From NCBI GenBank assembly GCA_021186555.1, contig JAJKFL010000042.1:12206781-12270780 (forward strand): DNA of 64,000 nucleotides, given 5' to 3'. Position numbers and translations under genes: made by a program. A model generated the notes under the pieces. It saw nothing but the letters and a program-made list of their open reading frames with translations, did not search any database and was not told where the DNA came from. Below are positions 57,962 to 64,000 of the stretch, piece by piece (position 1 is the stretch's first letter; each line of letters opens with the position of its first letter). This stretch comes from Reticulitermes speratus. Lineage: Eukaryota; Arthropoda; Insecta; Blattodea; Rhinotermitidae.

Positions 57962-59000
57962 GAACAGATAAAACGAAAGATCAGGACACAAAACAATATG
58001 ATAATAAAATTAAGTTCACTAAAGAATTCTAGTTAATGATACTGTAATATTGATAACAATCGAAACCACCATGCTGCATTTGTCGTTAGGTTCCTTTAAG
58101 TCATATCAAATGCAGCCATCTTATTATTCTCACTCATACTGTTGTGTTAGAATCAGTTTTACGAACTTCAGAAAAAAAAAGAGAAAGACAATAACTCTGA
58201 CCTTGAGAATTTTACGCACGTTAACACATTTCGGTAACCTTTGAGCGCAATTTAATTCTAGGTTTTATTACAGGCAAACGAACCACAGAATTATCCAGAA
58301 TAAAATGTAGCTCTGTAATTTAGCAAAAAGAAGAGATAGTCACTCTCCAAGTACCTGCTCATTATATTGCTGTACATATATAATACACTCGTGAGACTAA
58401 GTTGATGGGGGTCGAAATGTTACCAAGGCTTCAGTAATAAAGGAGATGCTCGCTGGAAGAAGCAATAAACAAGTATGGTTTATTATTGTCAGCACTACGG
58501 AGTCGATGAACTACGTGAAAATAACGGGAAATACAAAAATGTGGGACATCGTTTTGTATGAGTCCTTCAGTGACTTAAGAGAATAAAAAAAAGAAGTGTT
58601 TCGAAATATCAAATTCATATTGCCTTGAAAAATCTTTCTCTCCAAGTACCAAATTCGGCTTCCGTCACCCTGTCGCGGTATAAAATACGTGCTTGTCCTT
58701 TCCTTTACTACGACAAATTTATTGATGTGTTTGGATTCAACTGCTTGTTTTTTTATTTAACTTAAAATTGAACATAATTAAAAATTATATACAGGCATTA
58801 TGATGCTTCTGAAACTTCAAAGAAACCGACAAGAAGCTCAAAGAGGAAATGCTTTTAGTTTTGTTAGTACACAGAAGCTTTATGTTTACCTGACAGTGTG
58901 GCAGCCACTGGAAATCAATTGCTAACAAGCAAGAGATCAATCGTGATAATTCACACTAGCCTGTATTTGTGTCTGTGTGCATATATACTCACACTGAAAG
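57000..59000. other. Intergenic stretch with AT repeat only
   Basis: Contains an (AT)n run at 57926-57960. No supportable gene. Confidence 0.5.
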
Positions 59001-59014
59001 CCTCTTGACTGATT

Positions 59015-59600
59015 TGTATAATTATATTGCGTGAGATAAATACCTCATATTCTCCACATATTTATATTGCGTGAAATAACAATATCTGACATGTATCATA
59101 TATTCATATTGTGTGATGTAACCGTATCTCATACATATATTTTATTTACATGGTGTGAGATAACAGTATGTCATATGTCATATATTTATATTGTGTGAAG
59201 TAACGATATCTCATAAATATAATATATTTACACTGTGTGAGATAACATTATGTCATGTCATATATTATATTGTGTGAAATAACGATATCTTATATGTATA
59301 AAATATTTATACTGTGTGAGATAACAGTATCTCATATTTTATATATTTACATTTATAAAATAACGATATCTCATACTATAATATATTTATACTGTGTGAG
59401 ATAACAGAATCTCATATGTCATATATTTATATTGTGTGAAATAACGATATCTCTTACGTATAATACATTTATACTGTATGAGATAATAGTATGTCATATA
59501 TGTTACATATATAGTGTGTAATATAACAATATCTCATATGTATTTTATATTTATATTGTGTGAGGTTCTAGTATATCAAATGTCTCATATAATTTACGTT
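59015..59600. repeat. Degenerate minisatellite, about 50-bp monomer
   Basis: About eleven units share 'tgtgtgagataac' or 'tgtgtgaaataacgatatc', then 'tcata' and 'atatttatatt'. Alternating 'gagataacagtat' and 'gaaataacgatat' forms suggest an about 100-bp dimeric higher-order repeat. Confidence 0.85.
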
Positions 59601-59651
59601 GCGTTCTGTTTCTTAGATATCTTAAGTAACCTTCTGTCTGGTAAATCCGTA

Positions 59652-59740
59652 CCGGCGTTTCGAAGGAAATTCCTGCCCTTTTCTTCAGAAACGCTGGCAG
59701 TGGTCTAGGTGATTACACGGCGTCACATTCCAGAAGACAA
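59652..59740. repeat. Hairpin element with ACGGCGTCACATTCCAGAAGA tail
   Basis: CCGGCGTTTC (59652-59661) pairs with GAAACGCTGG (59688-59697). TCTTCAGAAACGC on the plus strand is CTGAAGA on the minus strand. The tail 'acacggcgtcacattccag' follows at about 59715. Confidence 0.55.
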
Positions 59741-59759
59741 TAAATTAATTATGGTTTAG

Positions 59760-61200
59760 TTCAGTGAGTTTCCCAAACTCAGAGAACTTCTCCCTAATAT
59801 TCATACTAATGTTCACCGCACAGTTATGTCTTTATCTTCGAAGTGTAATTTTGCCAGTGTTCTGTATCTTTTCGTTGTCAACCCCACTCGGTCTGCATGT
59901 CAAGCTGACTGCAACCTCCTACAATTTACAGTCCTAACGATGTTACGTGTCTTGCTTATGTCATGTAAATTCTTTCTTGCACATGTAACACACTAAGCTA
60001 TTAATTTCATGTTCCTTATGTACTAATATTTTTCCAAATGTGTTTTTTAATTCACTGTTTTCACACACTTGTAAATTACAATTTTTTTTCAAATTAAGAA
60101 ATTACTTTGCAACCTCATACAAAGCACTAATCACAATAGAGGATTATTTTATCAGATTTTTTGAAAATTATAAGATTTATAATCGTTTTCAAGTAAGAGT
60201 AACAAATATTGAAATAAATCATTCTTCTCACAGACTTAATGAAAATTTTAATTTAATTAGGATTTATCCGCAAAAAATAAAATAATGAATTCGATTTATT
60301 TAAACTTCTTAATTGCTCTGTGATATGTCGGTTGGGACATATGAGTATGTAATAAAAGCTTTAGACATATTTCAACAAAATTCATCTTGGGAGGTCTCCA
60401 GGGAAGAAAATATGCAGGAAAACCCGTTCTCGTTGAATTGTGTATATTCCAAAATCAACATCAGCTAATTAAATAGGACTAAAAATAAAGCAGATGGCGT
60501 GTAATAATCTGTAGACCATAGCTTAGAGCAACATATTTTTGTTTCTGTTATCCGCGTCTGTGAGGAATAAAGAACAATAAATTGCTTGCTAATATATTAG
60601 AGAGCATATGTATCATGTACAGTCCTAAAAGCTTGAACAGCTTGTAATTTGGAGCTTTCATGTTTCAGACACGTCTGTCCTCTACAATCCATAGCACGGG
60701 ATGGATGACGTGGTTTCATCTAATAAAATTCTGGGGAATTCTGAAGGAGAACTATTAAGTTTTGAATAATTTTCTCTTTGGACTGTTTTCAATACGGAGT
60801 AATTGGCATACTCCAAACACTGAACGATACCCAAAGCAATTTCTTGCACTGTAGGGCAGTAAACAGCAGGCCAACGCACTTTGTCATATAAAATAATGAA
60901 CGTATTCACGAAAATTTTACGTTTTCACATGTTCTTTGCGAAGTAACAATAAATAAATAATAAATAAGATATACATACATTTATAATATTTTTTCATAAA
61001 CTTGTGTACATTTGTTGGTTTTATTTACCATATCTGACTGTTCAATGCACTGTTATGGATCATTTAAGAATAAATAATTTATTGATTTCAGAACCTTTAC
61101 ATATTTCTAGGGTTACCAACCATTTAACACCTGGTCAATAAATGGTAGACTCTTCTTTGTTAACTAAACGTATTACCCTTATTCAATTTATACTTATTTC
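59760..61200. other. Unassigned intergenic stretch
   Basis: AT-rich with short chance open frames (for example 60040-60285). No family is recognised. Confidence 0.45.
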
Positions 61201-61204
61201 ATTA

Positions 61205-61310
61205 TTTTTGGTCTTCTTGGCCCTTGAAGATACGCCCTATATGTTGTCCCGAAACATCGGTAACCAAAAACCAACATATGCCACGCAACACCCCAGAAGA
61301 GCGAGGACCG
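61205..61310 (+). repeat. TTGAAGAT...GAAAC hairpin element
   Basis: 'cccttgaagatacgcc', 'tgttgtcccgaaacatcgg', then 'gcaacaccccagaagagcga'. Third copy of the string at 9184 and 28303. Confidence 0.6.
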
Positions 61311-61346
61311 CTACATTAATTCCATTTTACTTAACCACTACAAGGA

Positions 61347-61585
61347 AGCCGGGATATTGTAATCGTTGTAGCGATTAGGCTACGGGCTGAAAGGTTCGGG
61401 GTTCAGATGCCGGTAGAGGCAAGAGATTTCTCTCTTTTCCGAAACGGCCACACTGGGTCTTGGGCCCACACAGCCTCATATTCGAGGACTACAGGGCTTC
61501 TTTCCCGGGGTTAAAGCAGCCGGTACGTGAAGTTAACCACTCACCTTAATATAGTGCCGAGATTATATACCTTCATAGCATAGAC
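61347..61585 (+). mobile_element. SINE group B
   Basis: 'gccgggatattgtaatcg' (head with decayed A box), GGGGTTCAGATGCCGG (B box), GGGCCCACACAGCCTC, TTTCCCGGGGTTAAAGC and 'gttaaccactcacc'. Confidence 0.85.
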
Positions 61586-61599
61586 AGGGTAAAAGAAAA

Positions 61600-63130
61600 T
61601 AAAAGCACAAAAGGTCTTGTGTGGAGACCACATCCTTCAGTACGTGTGTACGTCTGTGACCTAGTATCAGCAACTGAACCTGTGACGTACAAACCCTTGC
61701 CCGTCGAACTTAGCTATATCTGCCGCCCGCGAAAATTTTCGAAAACATATACCTTACGCTTCCCCATCTGAATTAATAAAAACTTTCTGAGTGATTTTGT
61801 GAGCTTAACACGTGTAGTTAAATTTAGTAAAAAAATGTTTAAGTTGTAACCGGATTTGTTCTGCTTATTTTATGGGAAAAAGATTTATTTTGTAAAATTT
61901 ACAGTGCGACGAGTGAAATAAGTTTTTGTAATCTACACCATCTCTTTTATTTTTCCAATTTTAATTATGTTCTAATACCAATTCATGCAAATCTATTTCA
62001 GTCATAATTGTATGGAATTAGAAGTGTGCGTATGTTTTAGAAGAATTATCTTTCCCAAATCCAGTGAAACTCTCTTTGACACTTCTCAATTCCTCACAAA
62101 TAACGTAAATACTAAAATTTAAATTGTAGTTAATTGGCTTAGTACTGTTGGCTAATAATTAATTAATTAATTAATAGTAATTTCACTTCATTCCTATCTT
62201 AATGTAAAATAATATTATCCAAGAAAATAACATTTTTTGCTCTTGAAAATACGTTGGTGTCCCGCGGTATTGTTGTAGACTTTCAGATCTTTCTTGTGGA
62301 ATAAATGTTGCTCCACATGAAGCAAGAACTCTGTCGCATTTGATGATATTCAAGGTGGAAGTACTTTACAAAAAAATGCGTAGAATAAACACGAATTAGT
62401 AAAATTCGGCTTAGTGAAAATCATACTTTAATAACAGTATAAATGTGTTTCTACATCTAAGCTCCATATTTATTGAATTATTTGAATAATATTCAGTAGA
62501 GGAATTCCTAACATGGTGCCATTGAATAACTGTGAGTTTCGTGAAAATAAGTTCAATGAAAGCCGCAATTTTTTAGTCGGTCAATAAAATTTAGCCTGCG
62601 TTTTCTACACTCTTCTTCCTATTTGCATAAATTTCAGTAAAGAAGATGTCCACATAATTTTATTAAATCATAATTATTTCTTTGAAAAGCGGCTGTGTGG
62701 GAACCACATTTTACGTAGGGGTTTATATAAATTTTTATCTGTACTTCCAACATTGATTGATATTAATTTGTAGCCTTTTCAATTGAACTCCTGAATTAGT
62801 TACATCTATTAATAAGTGAAACAAATTACTCTAATATTATTTTCTACGAAATCATAACCTGTTTACTTAACACATCACGTGAGTTCTACCAGTGCCCGAA
62901 TCTGTGTACAAAACCGTCTTTCGCGTACTTTCTCTGCGCAAATATGCGTTCCCTGTCACGTTCAATTGTAGATCTGTTGCTTGGATGCTAGGGAGGGAAC
63001 AAAATATTCAGAACACCTTATGTTTCCTTCGGAGACCCGGACTGAAGGCTGTCAATAAGAGATTATGAGGATAAAATCGTAATAAATGGTAATTAGTTAA
63101 GGGAAGAATAAAATTAATATCGACTATAAC
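61600..63130. other. Unassigned intergenic stretch
   Basis: AT-rich. 'attaattaattaattaa' near 62158-62174 is the only simple repeat noted. Confidence 0.45.
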
Positions 63131-63135
63131 AAAAT

Positions 63136-63410
63136 AAGAGAAGTCGGGATAGCGCTATCTTTACAGTAACTATACTACAGACTCGACGATTTGGGTTTCG
63201 AATCCAGGCAGGAGCAAGAGTTTTCCTCATCTCCAAAACGTCTAGAATGATTCTGGCTTCCACATAGCCAGGGGTCCTTTTTCGGGAGTAAAGAGGTCAG
63301 GGAGTCAAACTGACCACTTAAGTTCATCTAGTGCAATAGTTAAAGAGTGAATGGAACTGTACTTCAACTCCCCCCCCCCCCTCCCATATATTTTCCTTCC
63401 TTGGACAGGG
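63136..63410 (+). mobile_element. SINE group B, with poly-C
   Basis: 'gtcgggatagcgctatc' (head), TTTGGGTTTCGAATCC (B box), 'tccttttttcgggagtaaag', 'actgaccacttaagttcatc', then a C12 run at 63370-63381 in the distal part. Confidence 0.75.
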
Positions 63411-64000
63411 ACAACTTTAACCATCACAGATTAAGTTATAACGTGTTTTACTTAATCAACTCCTGTTTATATTCAATTTAAATTGTTACAATTCTGATTG
63501 AAGATAATCGAGTCTATATGCATATTTACTCGCTTTTTCGTGTTTTTCCTTAGGTTCTGTGGACAAATTCCTAGACAGAACCTGAAGAAAGGCCACGGCC
63601 ACTTCCAAGTAATTTCTGATGTACTGAGCGTGAATCTACCTACTCTTGGATGCTAAATAACCTGAGGATACTCACAGCGTCGTTAAATAAAGTATACGAT
63701 AAATAAAATATTTAAGAGAAATTTTGGGGCATAGTATGAAAATTAATAGCAATTTATATTACTTTCCTTGTACAGATCTACGTTTAATAAAGTTATAGCA
63801 CAAGGTAAAATGCAGTACATTTTTCAACACAAAATTTTCCGCCTGCAGTTCAAAACCCACAGCAAAGTCAATACAAAGGCTGAGTAATGAAAATTGAATC
63901 AAGGGAAAACAACAGGTATTGCGTGTCTGTTTGTAATTATCAGTACATGAATGTAATGTAATAACTTTTCTTTATTTCCCTTGCTGATAAGCCTGTTGAA

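Overview
This window looks like intergenic, repeat-rich DNA from a large animal genome, most likely an insect. It is AT-rich, has no long open reading frame, and is full of broken retrotransposons and tRNA-headed SINEs. The SINE and LINE-tail families resemble ones I associate with polyneopteran insects (cockroach, termite or stick-insect type). That taxonomic call is a recollection, not a computed result. I see no convincing intact host protein-coding gene. Most short open frames are chance or run through repeats.

Repeat content by class. (1) At least five tRNA-derived SINE groups, called A to E here. Several copies keep clear target-site duplications: A at 2207-2515 and 37984-38298, C at 47414-47663, D at 21227-21514. 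(2) Short 5'-truncated LINE 3' ends of four kinds. The commonest kind ends in an MDWI..A.DRD.W.. protein tail and a 3'UTR that runs into GTTA-type repeats. About fifteen pieces of it lie on both strands. (3) DNA-transposon or inverted-repeat elements: 5745-6340, 11751-11947, 23788-24391, 26428-26899, 45121-45642, 52310-52673 (TA-flanked) and 56601-56747. (4) Tandem arrays: 23994-24182 (64-bp unit), 54912-55334 (eight 53-bp units) and 59015-59600 (about 50-bp unit), plus many microsatellites.

The most interesting signal is a set of hammerhead-ribozyme-like motifs. Two copies (24563-24616 and 51113-51163) keep the CUGAUGA core, a perfect stem II, GAAA, a tiny stem III, a GUA cleavage triplet and a matching stem I. 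A third (31652-31713) keeps the architecture but has G12 changed to A. It also shares downstream sequence with the first, so the motif is carried by a mobile family. The arrangement fits the minimal type I hammerheads known from Penelope-like retroelements. More degraded relatives are scattered through the window. One pair sits on opposite strands inside a 225-bp-arm inverted repeat at 26428-26899, and a decayed pair lies at 43615-43920.

Two places look like RNA polymerase II promoters. At 50225-50410 there are two RFX X-boxes and two CCAAT boxes just upstream of an open frame and a splice donor; this could be the 5' end of a ciliary gene. At 40415-40530 a TACGTCA, a GTCACGTGAC palindrome and a TATAAAAG box precede a short ATG exon candidate. 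Neither can be confirmed here because downstream exons are not visible.
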